Of a stretch of 64,000 bases of DNA, positions 50,561 through 61,899 are shown piece after piece. The notes under the pieces were generated by a model. The model was not told where the DNA came from, ran no database searches, and saw only the letters and a program-made list of their open reading frames with translations. Both the position numbers and the translations under genes were made by a program. Origin of the DNA: Strongylocentrotus purpuratus (taxonomy: Eukaryota > Echinodermata > Echinoidea > Camarodonta > Strongylocentrotidae). Within the stretch, counting starts at the first letter, position 1, and the number at the start of each line of letters is the position of its first letter. The DNA is taken from assembly GCF_000002235.5 (NCBI RefSeq), contig NW_022145606.1, positions 47,293,274-47,357,273 of the forward strand, in the 5' to 3' direction.

Positions 50561-53095
50561 TTTTCACCTCTTCAATTATAACCTTTATCGCATAACTTCA
50601 TAAAAAGATGATTTCAAAGTTGTTTGGGTTATGAACTTGTATTAATATGGACAAATATGGCTGTTGTGTCAGAGAAAATGACGCGCATGCTGTGAGATTT
50701 TAAGGAAAGGAATGAATATGAGAAAAGTTGAAAGGACGGGAGAGAGAGGGAGAGGAAGAGATGAGGGGAGACGGGGTATATAGAGAGAAAGAAGAGAGAG
50801 AGAGAGATGGGGAGGGAGAGTGAAAGAAGGAGGGAAGATAGTGAAGAGATAAAGGGGGCGGAGTAGAGAGAGACTGGAAGAAAAACAAAAGATCGCTACT
50901 ATATTCACCCCTAAACTTGATTTACTAGTATGTGCTCGCGCTCGCGTGGCCCTATAGCTGTCACATTCCACCAGCCTTCAACCACCAAGTCCCCAGAGAA
51001 ACAAATTTATCTCTTATCTTGCTGACATAAGTATATCAGTCAACGACTGGATTCTAATCTCAATTTCTTGCTGAGAGACTTGATGCATGGACCTACTACA
51101 AACCATGCTTGATGACAGAGAAAGTGCATTTTACGCAATGTAAGAGTACACAGGCAGGGAGGAAGTTTCCATTGATTTAGGTTTCCACCCTAGGACCAGG
51201 GACTTGGAACTTGAAGACTGCTAGGACCTACTTCTTGGTAACTTTTATGTACTTTAATATACCATGTAGGGACTTCCATGCTAAAAATAGCTATGCTAAG
51301 CTGAAAGCATGTTTTTTTTAATCACCGTATTTAAATAAATAAACAAACAAAACTGGCTCACTGCTATGCAATATCAAGAGCACGTTCGAAGCTCCCGGTA
51401 ATTCAGATTGTATTGCACAGAGATGGTTCTCCAGCCACGTAATGATCTAAATAGAAGATAAAAAGGCATTCTCCTCGTGGCCATCTTTTTCCCTTTATTA
51501 TTTCATATATCATGTCTTCCTCTTTCCAACATTTACTACCTAGTCTCACGGATCAATCTACGATACAGGTTGGTAGAAAGTGATGAGGCACTTTATACAC
51601 AAAATGATGTGCCTGATGTTGGCAAGTGCATAAAGTAAGTACTTGGTCATCCTACTAAACAATTTTATCAATCAAGTAATTCAAGTATGTCAATTGTCAG
51701 ATCGCGTTATTACCAAATGACAAATTGAAGAATCGGAAGGAATTAAATTGAATTCCAAGAACCAAAAATACGTCTCTTCTGAGGACTCGATGAGGTCAGG
51801 TGCATTTACTGTAAGGGGTGGGGGGGGGGGTGTAATACAAAGTAGTCATTTTTTTAGGAAATCAATAGTGAAAAACAAAATATCTTAAATATTAAAATAA
51901 TGTTGGAAAGACTGAATTAGTAACGAGTTGCAAAGAAAAACTAGACACCAAGTCCTGAGAATAGTCCAAATCCTTCCCCATACACCCCAAAACTGAACTA
52001 CCGCTTTAAGATATGTTAATGGGGAACGAAACATGATTTTATAAGAATGAAAATGTAGAAAGCGAGTAATACAAATTAGTTATTTCTTAAGAAAGTCAAT
52101 AATGAAAAACAACAAAAGATTTTAAAATAAAGTCGGAAAGACTAGATAGTAAAGAGTTTCAAAGAAAACAAGTCATAGTGAAACATAAGTGATGTTCAAC
52201 ATATTACTCTAATGCAGGGCAAGAAGAAAAAAAACGATGTCAAAATAAAACGTTGAATGTTTGAAAACTGTTAAATTAGTATTATAAACGACGTTGTTAG
52301 TACCAAAAATAGCAACCAATAACAAAATAATGAACATAAATCAACAACATGCATATTTCTGTAAAAATAAATTCATGCAACCGTTCCTGAAGGCATGTTT
52401 TCTGTGCCATGTCCTGGATGCAAAAGATAAAAAAAGACACACTACAAATTAAATATTTAAAGGCATGGAGAAAATAGAGGTGTTTCTCGTCATTGGCAGC
52501 AGGGGGCTACTAATTATTATGTACTGCAAAATGGAACAAAAGAGCTAGGCCACTGTTCATGATTGACATGCGATGGTAGCAGTAGAGACGCTGCTCAGAT
52601 ACATGCATTGCATTGTTCTCCTATATGGGATTATAAATGTGTGGCAGGTTAATCAAAAGCAGGGGGAACAAATTTATAAAGCAGTAGCTATCCGGATAAA
52701 TTGGATCCCTATCTTTTATACTATTCATCGCGTTTTTCTTCCTCTTTGTCCTGCTATGAAATTGGCAGAAAATGAGATTTTGCTTCTGATGTTCACCTTG
52801 CGAGACCGTAGCCCTGTAAAAACTCAACAATTTTGAGCTAACAATGGGCATAATTGGCATCGAATAAAATGGCTTTGATTTAGGGCGAGCAACCGTTCAA
52901 TGATAAATCGGGATGACTACAATGCTTTTTCACGTGTCTTACGTTTGCAAAATCTCGCGCTCATGATGACATAATTGCTTCATTATTTTGACCTTATTGA
53001 TGGAATAGTACCTGGATTTGAAGTCAGTTATCGTCCGTCTGCATAAGTTATCATATCAGCTTAATTTAAGATAAGTTTGACATTATTTTGTCGAT
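50561..53095. other. interior of the 11-kb element, no gene seen
   Basis: Contains an AGAGAG-rich stretch (50740-50880) and AT-rich unique sequence. Small frames (for example 52573-52836) show no recognisable domain. Confidence 0.5.
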
Positions 53096-53099
53096 TTTT

Positions 53100-53330
53100 T
53101 TTTTAAAATTCCATGCTCGTATTTTGAGTTGATAAGTATTTCAGATACTATAGGCATCATTTTCTTGAAGCGCATATCCAGACTTCGGTAAATTTTAGAA
53201 GATAATTACAATGTTTCAGAAATTCAGATTGATATGGCATTGTTCTATCGTAAATCACTTTGAATATAATTTTATGCGTGCTTGTTTTTTTAGATGATAA
53301 TTACGATGCATGACTCAAACATCCCCTTAA
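53100..53330. repeat. isolated diverged unit of array B
   Basis: CTCGTATTTTGAGTTGATAA, GGCATCATTTTCTTGAAGCG and GATAATTACGATG match array B (55340-56290), placing array A between array B units. Confidence 0.75.
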
Positions 53331-53479
53331 AAAGTAGGGACATCACATTTACAGGGTTGTTCGTAATCCCTTAAAAGGGATTACCTGCTAATCGCCTTAA
53401 TCCTATCATAGCCCCTATTCAGGATCTGACAGTTATATTCATGAGCCAAGGGCCAGGGAGTGATCTTCACAGTGTAGTG

Positions 53480-55105
53480 CACGTGTAGTTCTGTGATATT
53501 GGTATTCATTTTTTTCAATCATTTTTGTCACTGCGTAGGCTTACTCTTTGCCATAAAAGCCTGTATACATCGGCGATATATAATTGATTCGCTTCTCTCC
53601 CCTTCGATCTATCTCTCTTTTATTTTCTCAAGCGCCTGGTGATAACCGTGATATTGGTATTCATTTTCTTCAATCAATTTTTTTATTTTCCGTCGACTTA
53701 CTTTTTGTCGTAAAAGCCTGTAACATCAGTGATATATAATTGATTTCGCTTCTCTCTTCTCTGCGATCTATTTTGTCAAGCGCCTGGTGATATTGGCATT
53801 CATTTTCTTCAATCATTGTTTTCGTTCCGTCGACTTACTTTTTGTCGTAAAAGCCTGTAACATCAGCGATGTATAATTGATTTAGCTTCTCCCTCCCCTT
53901 CGAGCTATCTCTCTTGTATTTTGTCAATGTCCTGGTGATATTGGAATTATTTTTTTCATTCATTTCTTTCGTTCCGTCGACTTACTTTTTGTCATAAAAG
54001 CCAGTAACATCAGCGATATTTAGTATAATTGAATTCACTTCTCTCTTCCCTGCGATCTATCTCTCTTTTATTTTGCCAAGCGCCTGGTGATATTGGAATT
54101 CATTTTCTTCATTCATTTCTTTCATTCCGTAGGCTTACTCTTTGTCATGCAAGCCTGTAAGATCAGCGATATTTATTTGTTTTCGCTTATTTCTCTCCCG
54201 CGATCTATATCTTTTTTTTTTTCCTTCTCAAGCGCCGATGATATTGGCATTCATTTTCTTCATACATTTCTTTCGTTCCGTCGACTTACTCTTTGCCATG
54301 AAAGCCTGTAACATCGGCGATATATAATTGATTCGCTTCTCTCCCCTTCGATCTACATGTATCTCTCTTTTATTTTCTCAAGCGCCTGGTGATAACCGTG
54401 ATATTGGTATTCATTTTCTTCAATCATTTTTTTTTCGTTCCGTCGACTTACTTTTTGTCGTAAAATCCTGTAACATCAGTGATATATAATTGATTTCGCT
54501 TCTCTCTTCTCTGCGATCTATTTTGTCAAGCGCCTGGTGATATTGGCATTCATTTTCTTCAATCATTTTGGTCGTTCCGTCGAAAGCCTGTAACATCAGC
54601 GATGTATAATTGATTTAGCTTCTCCCTCCCCTGCGATCTATCTCTCTTTTACTTTGTCAAGCGCCGGGGTGATATTGGCATTCATTTGCTTCAATAATTT
54701 GTTTCGTTCCGTTTACTAACTTGTCATAAAAGCCTATAACATCAGCGATATTTAATTGAATTCGCTTCTGTCTCTCTCCCGCAACTCATTAATTGTTTTA
54801 TTTTCTCAAGCGCCGATGATATTGGCATTCATTTTCTTCAATCATTTCTGTCGTTGCGTAGGCTTACTTTTTGCCATGAAAGCCTGTAACATCATCAATA
54901 TTTGATTGTTTTCGCTTCTTTCTCTCCCGCGATTTAATGTCTCTTTCATTTTTTCAAGTGCCAGTGATATTGGTTTTCATTTTCTTCATTCATTTCTTTC
55001 GGTCTGTCGGCTTACTTTTTGTTATAAAAGCCTGTAACATCAGCGATATTCTATTGTTTCCGCTTCTCTCTCTCCCGCGATCTATATCCTTTTCAATTTA
55101 TAGTA
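53480..55105. repeat. satellite array A: about 150-bp units, about 11 copies
   Basis: GATATTGGCATTCATTTTCT, GTCGTAAAAGCCTGTAACAT and TATATAATTGATTTCGCTTC recur every 134-160 bp. The pair of units from 53640 resembles that from 54390 more than its neighbours, suggesting a higher-order period near 745 bp. Open frames here are repeat artefacts. Confidence 0.9.
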
Positions 55106-55339
55106 CAAGTTCTAGTACACACACACACTGAGACAAACGCAGTTAATCTGGCACACTCGTGATTAAAGGTATTGTAGTCAAGGTGATTACGTAATAGATA
55201 ATTGTCCCTCGCTAGTTAAGAGGATTAGAGATAATTAGATTTACTTGGAGGAGAGGTAAAGGAATGACCTGTGAAAGTGATGTCCTGAAGCCCGAGTAAG
55301 CAGGGACTTAATAGGATAAAGGGTAGACTCGACGTTTGG

Positions 55340-56290
55340 GGCATGGTTTCAGACATTTTAGGCATCAATTTCTCGAAGCGCATATCGTTAATTCGTTCGC
55401 TACTAAATTTTGAGAAGATTATTAGGATGTTCAGATTAGTTTGGCTTTGTTTTATCGTAAATACTTTTGAATATACTCGTATCTTCAGATGATAATTACG
55501 ATGTTTCAGATATTTTAGGCATCATTTTCTTGAAGTGCATATTGTTCCTTCGTTCAGTCAATTTTAGAAGATAATTACGATGTTACAGATATTTTAGGCA
55601 TCATTTTCTCGAAGCACATATCGTAACTTCGTTCGCTAATTTTGAGAAGATAATTAGGATGTTTCAGATTAGTTTGGCATTGTTTTATCGTAAATAATTT
55701 TGAATATACTCGTGCTCGTATTTTGAGATGATAAGTACGATGTTTCAGATATTTTAGGCATCATTTTCTTGAAGTGCATATTGTTCCTTCGTTCAGTCAA
55801 TTTTAGAAGATAATTACGATGTTACAGATATTTTAGGCATCATTTTCTCGAAGCACATATCGTAACTTCGTTCGCTAATTTTGAGAAGATAATTAGGATG
55901 TTTCAGATTAGTTTGGCATTGTTTTATCGTAAATAATTTTGAATATACTCGTGCTCGTATTTTGAGATGATAAGTACGATGTTTCAGATATTTTAGGCAT
56001 CGTTTTATTGAAGCGCATATATCGTTCCTCCTTTCGGTCAATTTTAGAAGATAATTACGATGTTTCAGATATTTTAGGCATCATTATCTCGAAGCACATA
56101 TCGTAACTTCATTCCCTAATTTTGAGACGATAATAAGGATGTTTCAAATTAGTTTGGCATTGTTTCATCGTATTTAATTTTGAACATACTCGTGCTCGTA
56201 TTTTGAGATGATAATTACGATGTTTCAGATATTTTAGGCATCATTTTCTTGAAGCGCATATATCGTTCCTTCGTTCGGTCAATTTTAGAA
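55340..56290. repeat. satellite array B: about 245-bp units, about 4 copies
   Basis: TTTTAGGCATCATTTTCTCG and TTTTGAATATACTCGTGCTC recur about every 245 bp, two units nearly identical (55595 and 55841). Each unit is made of two related halves. Confidence 0.9.
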
Positions 56291-56292
56291 CA

Positions 56293-56415
56293 TCATCTAA
56301 CAAAACTAACAAAACTAACAAAACTAACAAAACTAACGGGTAACGCTAACGTCTAACGGGTAACGCCTACAAACGTTAAATATATAATTAACGTATTGCA
56401 AACGTTACACGCGTT
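56293..56415. repeat. AACTAACAAA repeat and subterminal TAACGGG cluster
   Basis: Five AAAACTAAC units then CTAACGGGTAACGC-type motifs up to the right end of the 11-kb element. Confidence 0.85.
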
Positions 56416-56447
56416 AGGGGGGTTAGTTTATTTTGACTCATACTGTA

Positions 56448-57120
56448 CGTCACGCTAATTAATAAAAATCAAAGTTCGTGACCTTGGCACTCTTCGTATT
56501 TTGATTAATTTTTTAATTATTTATCAGATTCATAAAATTCATAGTTTCAGCTTTAAAATAAGGTGTAGTTTGTTAAATATATATAAAGATGAAATTTGAC
56601 CCCCAGAGAGGACAATAGCTTGGACCTGCCCTCTACGAGAAAATTACGATTATTTTGTTTAGTCCGTTTTTTTTTTTTTTTTTCCTCTACAAAATGTCAA
56701 AGTTGGGGGTGCAGCCTATGCGGCGCTGGGGCCTTTTCGCCGGCAAATGCGGTATCTGTTTACTGGTTCGAGGGACGGTCCAAGTGTTTTACTATTGGCT
56801 GATCGTGTATTATACATGTGCATGGATGTGTGCAACTTTACAATGTAAGAGAGTCTACTGCCGTTACAGTGAGAAATGTAGGCCTACAGGCTATATCTAC
56901 CCTAGAATAATTTCCATCAATAGAAAAATAAGACTCATTGATTATTGCTATGAATACTGATACCAATGTACACATTGTGCAGCTTGTATGCATGCAATGT
57001 TATACAAACAAAAAGCATGTTTAATTGTATTAATTTTATTAAAAACAAATACCGGTACCCATGAAATTGTTTTGTAATTATACAGAGCCTATCATTTGGG
57101 ATTTTTTTTTTTATCCATTT
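56448..57120. other. older repeat flank right of the 11-kb element, no gene seen
   Basis: Continues the pre-insertion sequence (CGTCACGCTAATT, AATAGCTTGGACCTGCCCTC). The 101-codon frame at 56655-56960 has no recognised domain. Confidence 0.5.
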
Positions 57121-57159
57121 ACGGTTGAAAATGAAGCAGGTCTGTACATGTGCATGTAC

Positions 57160-57610
57160 ATATAGAAAGAAAGAAAAAGAGAAAGAAAGAGAAAGAGAAA
57201 GGAAAAGAGAAAAAGAAAGAGAAAAAGAAAGAGAAAGAGAAAAATGGGAAAGAGAAAAATGGGAAAGAGAAAGAGAAAGAGAAAGAGAAATAGAAAGAGA
57301 AATAGAAAGAGAAATAGAAAGAGAAAGAGAAAGAGAAAGGGAAAGAGAAAGAGAAATAGAAAGAGAAAGAGAAAGAGAAAGAGAAATAGAAATAGAGAGA
57401 GAAATAGAAAGAGAAATAGAAAGAGAAAGAGAAGAGAAAAGGGAAAGAGAAAGAGAAAAAAGAGGAGAGAGAGAAAGAGAAAGAGAAAGAGAATGAGAAA
57501 GAGAAATAAAAAGAGAAAGAGAAATTAAAGAGAAATATAAAAGAAAGAGAAGAAGAAATGGAAGAAGGAGAAAGATGACTTTTAAAAGAGCAAAAGAAAG
57601 AGAAATAGAA
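57160..57610. repeat. GAAAGA microsatellite
   Basis: About 450 bp of GAAAGAGAAAGAGAAATAGA. Lys/Arg/Glu and Phe/Ser frames over it are artefacts. Confidence 0.95.
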
Positions 57611-57614
57611 ACAC

Positions 57615-57707
57615 AAACATTGTACTACTAAAGGAGCCTGTACATAAAGACAGCCTGCCTATAAAGACCATTTTTCTTGTCTCCCTTTTTGACAGGTTTC
57701 ACTGTCT
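57615..57707. mobile_element. CAGTCAAACC-family fragment
   Basis: GGAGCCTGTACATAAAGACA, CTGCCTATAAAGACCA and GACAGGTTTCACTG, right half of the family. Confidence 0.65.
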
Positions 57708-57876
57708 TAAGAGAATGATAAAATACCTTCTCTTTCCTTGTTTTATTTCTTTATCTGTAACTAAGGAGAGTGAAATTGGATGCCAGGCACAATCTACCTC
57801 ATCAATTTCCCAAATTTACGCCTGGGGAGAAAACAAGTTGAAAGATACGAGACACCCCTTTCTACATGTACACACA

Positions 57877-58359
57877 AGGCTCGTCTTCATCAGCTCGAGA
57901 TTGCCAAATATCCCGCTAATTTCAGACTCTGGATATTATCCTAATGCTAGAAATCGCGTCTTTACCAGACCGATACGCTCATCACAAACTAGCTCGAAAA
58001 ATAATCTCGAGATTGACGCATGCTTACTTCAGAGACTGCATGACTGTACGACCAGCGTGCGGATTCAAGATTTTACCTGCGCTGTACAACGTAAACAGGA
58101 AATCGTAGTGCATGATGGGATCGGGATATTTGACTCCGAACTTCGGTCTGATGAAGACGGGCGCAAACTATCCAGCTATTTGGGAACAAGCTGGATATTT
58201 TGCAAACTAGACCAAGATTTTTTGTGAAATTATCCCGACCAAATATCCCACTAATTTGTACTGCGGGCTGATGAGGACGCAAATTAGCTGGATAATTTGC
58301 GATCGGGATAGGTGAAATAGCGGGATATTTGGCAATCTCGAGTTGATGAAGACAGGCCT
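57877..58359. mobile_element. 483-bp TIR element, possible Harbinger type
   Basis: GTCTTCATCAGCTCGAGATT then GCCAAATATCCCGCTA at the left, inverted at the right, ACA on each side (3-bp duplication suits PIF/Harbinger). Inner inverted repeats built of TGATGA.GACG and GCTGGAT suggest a compound hairpin. The 170-codon frame here is an artefact. Confidence 0.7.
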
Positions 58360-58489
58360 ACAGTGTACTCATGAATTACAGGCCGCTGCAATCATCCTGA
58401 AACCCTAAGATGATTTGACGACAGTGAGCTAGGGCCGGGGAAGACACACTATAAACATGTCATTGTCAACCTTTCCTTGAGCTAATAAG

Positions 58490-59069
58490 CCAGTTCACGG
58501 TTGCAGTATGAGCATGAGCAGATAAAGGTCATTGCAGAACAAATTGTGAATTACACAGAGACGAAATACTGGATACGTGCTCATGAAAGTTATGTAATCA
58601 TTATTCATTCATGCACGAGCAGTGCACTCCATGATACACAGGATGAAGTACAGTATTCTTTGAAAAGGGGGAACAAAGGCTATTTATGTAGCACCTCCAT
58701 CGCTATAGCAGTGATTATTTCAAATGTACAAAGTGGGACCTCTCACTATGAACAGGAATGACAAAGAAAGCGGACAAAATATACAGTTCCTCAGGTAGAC
58801 AAAGGTACATCCCTTCACTGCTCTTATGTAAAAATGTGTAGAACAGGTGTCACATGCATGTTCACCTTTTTACATAATAGCAGTGAAGGGATGTTCCTTT
58901 GTCTACCTGAGGAACTGTATAGTTTGTCTGCTACCTTTGTCCGTCATATTCATAGTGATCACTATAGCAGTGATTATTTCAAAATGTACAAAGTTGGACC
59001 TCTTCATGTTATGAAGATCTGTGGATATTTGGGGTCATTGAAGCCACTTAATTACTAACCGTGAACTGG
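58490..59069. mobile_element. 580-bp MITE with central long hairpin
   Basis: CCAGTTCACGGTT and AACCGTGAACTGG form the ends. In the centre, arms at about 58764-58840 and 58866-58942 (TACAGTTCCTCAGGTAGACA and inverse) pair over about 75 bp with a 25-bp loop. CTATAGCAGTGATTATTTCA flanks the hairpin twice as a direct repeat. Confidence 0.82.
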
Positions 59070-59171
59070 TATATTGGCACACGTACCTTTACATATAACC
59101 TAGAATCTGTCTTTCGTCCTTTACATTGTGCATACATTTCTCATCTCAGAAGTTCTTTTCTTCAATCTTAA

Positions 59172-59367
59172 AGCCCCACTGCACTACTTGTAGCTACTTG
59201 CTCCCTCTATGTAGAAAATAATGCCTAAGCGGTGCCTGTTGGTCCCCCATGATCCTCTTTTTCTTATGTTAATTGAGAGCTGAGTTGATGAGATAACCAC
59301 TTGTCAGTGACCACACTGGGACTCTGTGGGAGGTTAATCCCCCTGGCCAAACTAGTGCAGACTGGCT
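59172..59367 (+). mobile_element. TTAA-flanked AGCCCCACTGCACTA element, copy 4
   Basis: TTAA at 59168 and 59368; AGCCCCACTGCACTACTTGT and ACTAGTGCAGACTGGCT as inverted ends. The clearest copy. Confidence 0.82.
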
Positions 59368-60000
59368 TTAATTGATTCCTTTTGATTCCCCAGCCGTCAA
59401 CTTGGGAAATAGACAAGGTAGATATTGGGCTTCCTTTTTCTAGTGACATTGTTGTTAAAATTTAAAATGTACACGTAGAGGCAGTGGCTTACATATATAT
59501 CTACAGGGGGGGGGGGGGGGGGGAGTAGGGGATTTACACCCTCCCCCCCCCCCCCCCTTAGGCTGCCAACTGAAAATGTGATGTACATAGAAAAACGCCA
59601 TCATGTGTCCAGACCCACATAGTATTAGTAGATGTTAGTACATGTAGATGCCAGGAAAACATCAATTACGGGGGTTCAAAATACCACCAAAAAAATCTGA
59701 TTTGCCATGGATCGATTACCGGTACAGATAACTTTCATGAATTAAAACACTCATTGTACAGTGTACATTTAAATACAGATTTGGTTTGGACAGGAGTGTG
59801 CCGCTCAAACCTCGAAACCCCTACCCTTTTTTAAGGGTCATTTTCTTGGAATAAGGCCCAATTTTTTCACAATTTGGGGTGTTTTGAAAAACGGACCCAT
59901 TTTTGAATGGTATTTTTGTTAAAAATGGGACCCATGTTTAGGGGTTTTGGGCGACAAAATGACCCATTAGAGCGGCACACCCGTTTGTTTTAATATGTAA

Positions 60001-60578
60001 TAAGGCTGTGCACAACAGTGTAATGAGGTACCCAAGTACACTCCCATGCTTACAAGCGAATACTCGAGTATTCGGACGCCATGTTTTTTATAATTTTTTT
60101 GATTTTTCTTTAATTTTTTGATTTTTTGATTTTTTTGATTTTTTTTGATTTTTTGCCACTACCATACCACTCGGCAGTTTCCCAGGTCCCTCGCCAAAAA
60201 CGCATGCAATTTTACTTTGAGTTGCAGTTGAAGGCGCCGTTTTAATAAGAATAATAACAGTAAACAATGCTGTTTTAAAAACCAAAGATGGCAGAATAAT
60301 CCATTTTCCTCCAAGTCCAAACAGAAATCTGGACATTTGGTCCCAGTTTCTGAAAGGTGAGTTTGACAGTGCTTGAGTTGGGAAACATTTTTATCGACGG
60401 TACCATGCCAGCGGTCGCCGCTCTCCATGGCACGGGTAAGCGTGGGCCTGGACATTTTTTTTTTTTTTTTTAATTTTTTTTTTTTTTTTGCGGCCGAATA
60501 TTCGGGTACGAGATATCGTACCCGAGTAGTTGTCAACCGTGCGGGTACTCAAGCATTCGACTACCCGTCGCAGCCTTA
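60001..60578. mobile_element. 578-bp non-autonomous hAT-like element
   Basis: TAAGGCTGTG and CGCAGCCTTA ends, flanked by ATATGTAA on both sides (59993-60000, 60579-60586). Interior has CGAATACTCGAGTATTCGG and related palindromes plus T runs. Confidence 0.87.
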
Positions 60579-60586
60579 ATATGTAA

Positions 60587-61560
60587 CCGCCCCCCCCCCC
60601 CCCCAGAGTTACTCCAAGCCAGGCTTAGTTAGAGTTATAGACAGTTTTGAGTTATCCAGACCCCTGAATGAAGCTCTCACGCACGATGCACGCGCTAGAT
60701 TTCGAATAAACGCTATACCTTATATACGTGACGTGTTATACCCTTGCTCGCGCGCCGAGTCATGAAAATGTCACGCATTGCTGATCTTTGAACTTGGCTT
60801 CTCTGATGAAGCCGTATTGTAATTTTCAGTAACTGAAGAATTAGTAATTTATTATTGATCATAAACAAATGACAAACCTATTGACCTATTCATAAATTAC
60901 AGTGTATGTACAAACATATGTACTTGACAGAAATATCCATCTGGTATATAGTATTGTAATAACTGACATTTGTCAACCTTCCCCAGGCCCATACACGTCA
61001 TGAGAATTTGACTTGGTGGTTGTTGGGTCTAGAAATCAACATGAAAACAAAAAGGAAGGAGAGAGAAAGACTAAACGTATTAAATAATACATTCTAGATC
61101 TACAGTGACAATTTTTTTAATTATTGCTAAATCATAAACGCCTGTCACTTAATGCCTGAACCTGGCAAGGCCTGGTTAAAAAAGGATGAGCGGCATAAAG
61201 ACCAGCCAGGAATTCAATTCAAAACTCTTCCAACACCAACAACAAAAAACACCATCTTCATTTTGAATCTGCATTCAAATTTGCAATGTCCTCACTCCTC
61301 AGCTTGGAAAGGGGGCCAATAGGGACCTTCTGAGATCAGCTGCTTTGCACCGATCAATACCCTCAATTTCCCCGAGAACTCTGCGGTAGCAATTCGAATG
61401 CATGACCTCCATCTCCGCATGAATCTCACTCGATGTCAGTCACACACTAACCGCACTCAGCTCAGTGCAGTGTACGAGCATCATCACCGACATCAGCGCA
61501 AAGTTCGAACTTAAACATCGCATTATAGTCCATTTTCACGCTCATAATTTCAGTCTACTT
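60587..61560. other. part of intron 1, no gene seen
   Basis: Mixed sequence. GC rises toward 61.3 kb as it nears the candidate promoter. No exon-like frame that fits the gene's phases. Confidence 0.45.
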
Positions 61561-61562
61561 AC

Positions 61563-61715
61563 CGAAAAAGGGCTTCTAATTCTCTTCAAAGTATATGCTA
61601 CTAAGATATCTTGATAACGATCCCAGAAATTAATCCAAAATGTGACTTTCCGAAGGTGTAGTCAGTGGTTTTAGTCAAAAGGCGTTGATCGCCGATTTTC
61701 ACGTGTGAAAAAACG
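61563..61715 (-). other. candidate 5' non-coding exon 1 of the LOXHD1-like gene
   Basis: On the minus strand a good donor (G then GTAAGTAG) ends at 61563. The frame that would join exon 2 in phase meets a stop a few codons upstream and has no ATG, so this exon would be untranslated and translation would start in exon 2. It lies just downstream of an NRF1-type palindrome. The upper boundary (transcription start) is a guess. It could instead belong to another transcript. Confidence 0.35.
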
Positions 61716-61775
61716 CTATTCACAATAACAACCATCGTTTGGGCAGGTTGCTAAGGAAGTGCGCATGCGCAGATC
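61690..61775. promoter_or_regulatory. candidate promoter with NRF1 palindrome and CACGTG box
   Basis: TGCGCATGCGCA at 61760-61771 is a perfect NRF1-type palindrome, a motif common in housekeeping and ciliary gene promoters. A near-palindrome TTCACGTGTGAA (E-box CACGTG) lies at about 61698-61709, and a GGTTGCTAAGG half site resembling one arm of an RFX X-box lies at about 61746. They sit between the candidate minus-strand exon 1 and the plus-strand recombinase remnant. No TATA box is obvious. Confidence 0.4.
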
Positions 61776-61899
61776 AATTAGCAGCACCTGCATTATTTAT
61801 ACAAGTGATCTTATGAAATTATCGGCAGGTGGTTTTAAAGTGAAATCGGGTGGGTGGAAAGGGAGGGGAAATAAAAGAAGAATAAAACAAGAAGAGATA

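Larger units (their letters stand above)
45397..56445. mobile_element. 11.05-kb non-autonomous DNA transposon with 22-bp TIRs and TA duplication
   Basis: CAGTATGAGTCAAAATAAAC plus TA begins the element and its exact inverse ends it. TA flanks both ends (45395-45396, 56446-56447); removing the element restores CCCGTACGTCAC, a motif intact at 45059-45070. CAGT..ACTG ends with TA duplication fit the Tc1/mariner superfamily. Both subterminal zones are packed with TAACGCGT/TAACG motifs, possible transposase sites. Inside are a minisatellite, a nested MITE, degenerate short repeats and two satellite arrays; I find no transposase or other gene. Confidence 0.85.

Noticed and set aside
45397-56445. 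11-kb element as a Polinton/Maverick
   Set aside because: The duplication is TA rather than 6 bp, the TIRs are short, and no polymerase, integrase or capsid-like frames are visible.
57119-57616. Lys/Arg/Glu-rich and Phe/Ser-rich frames
   Set aside because: GAAAGA microsatellite translated on both strands.
57715-58227. 170-codon plus-strand frame as a gene
   Set aside because: It lies over the inverted-repeat element at 57877-58359 and has no recognisable domain.
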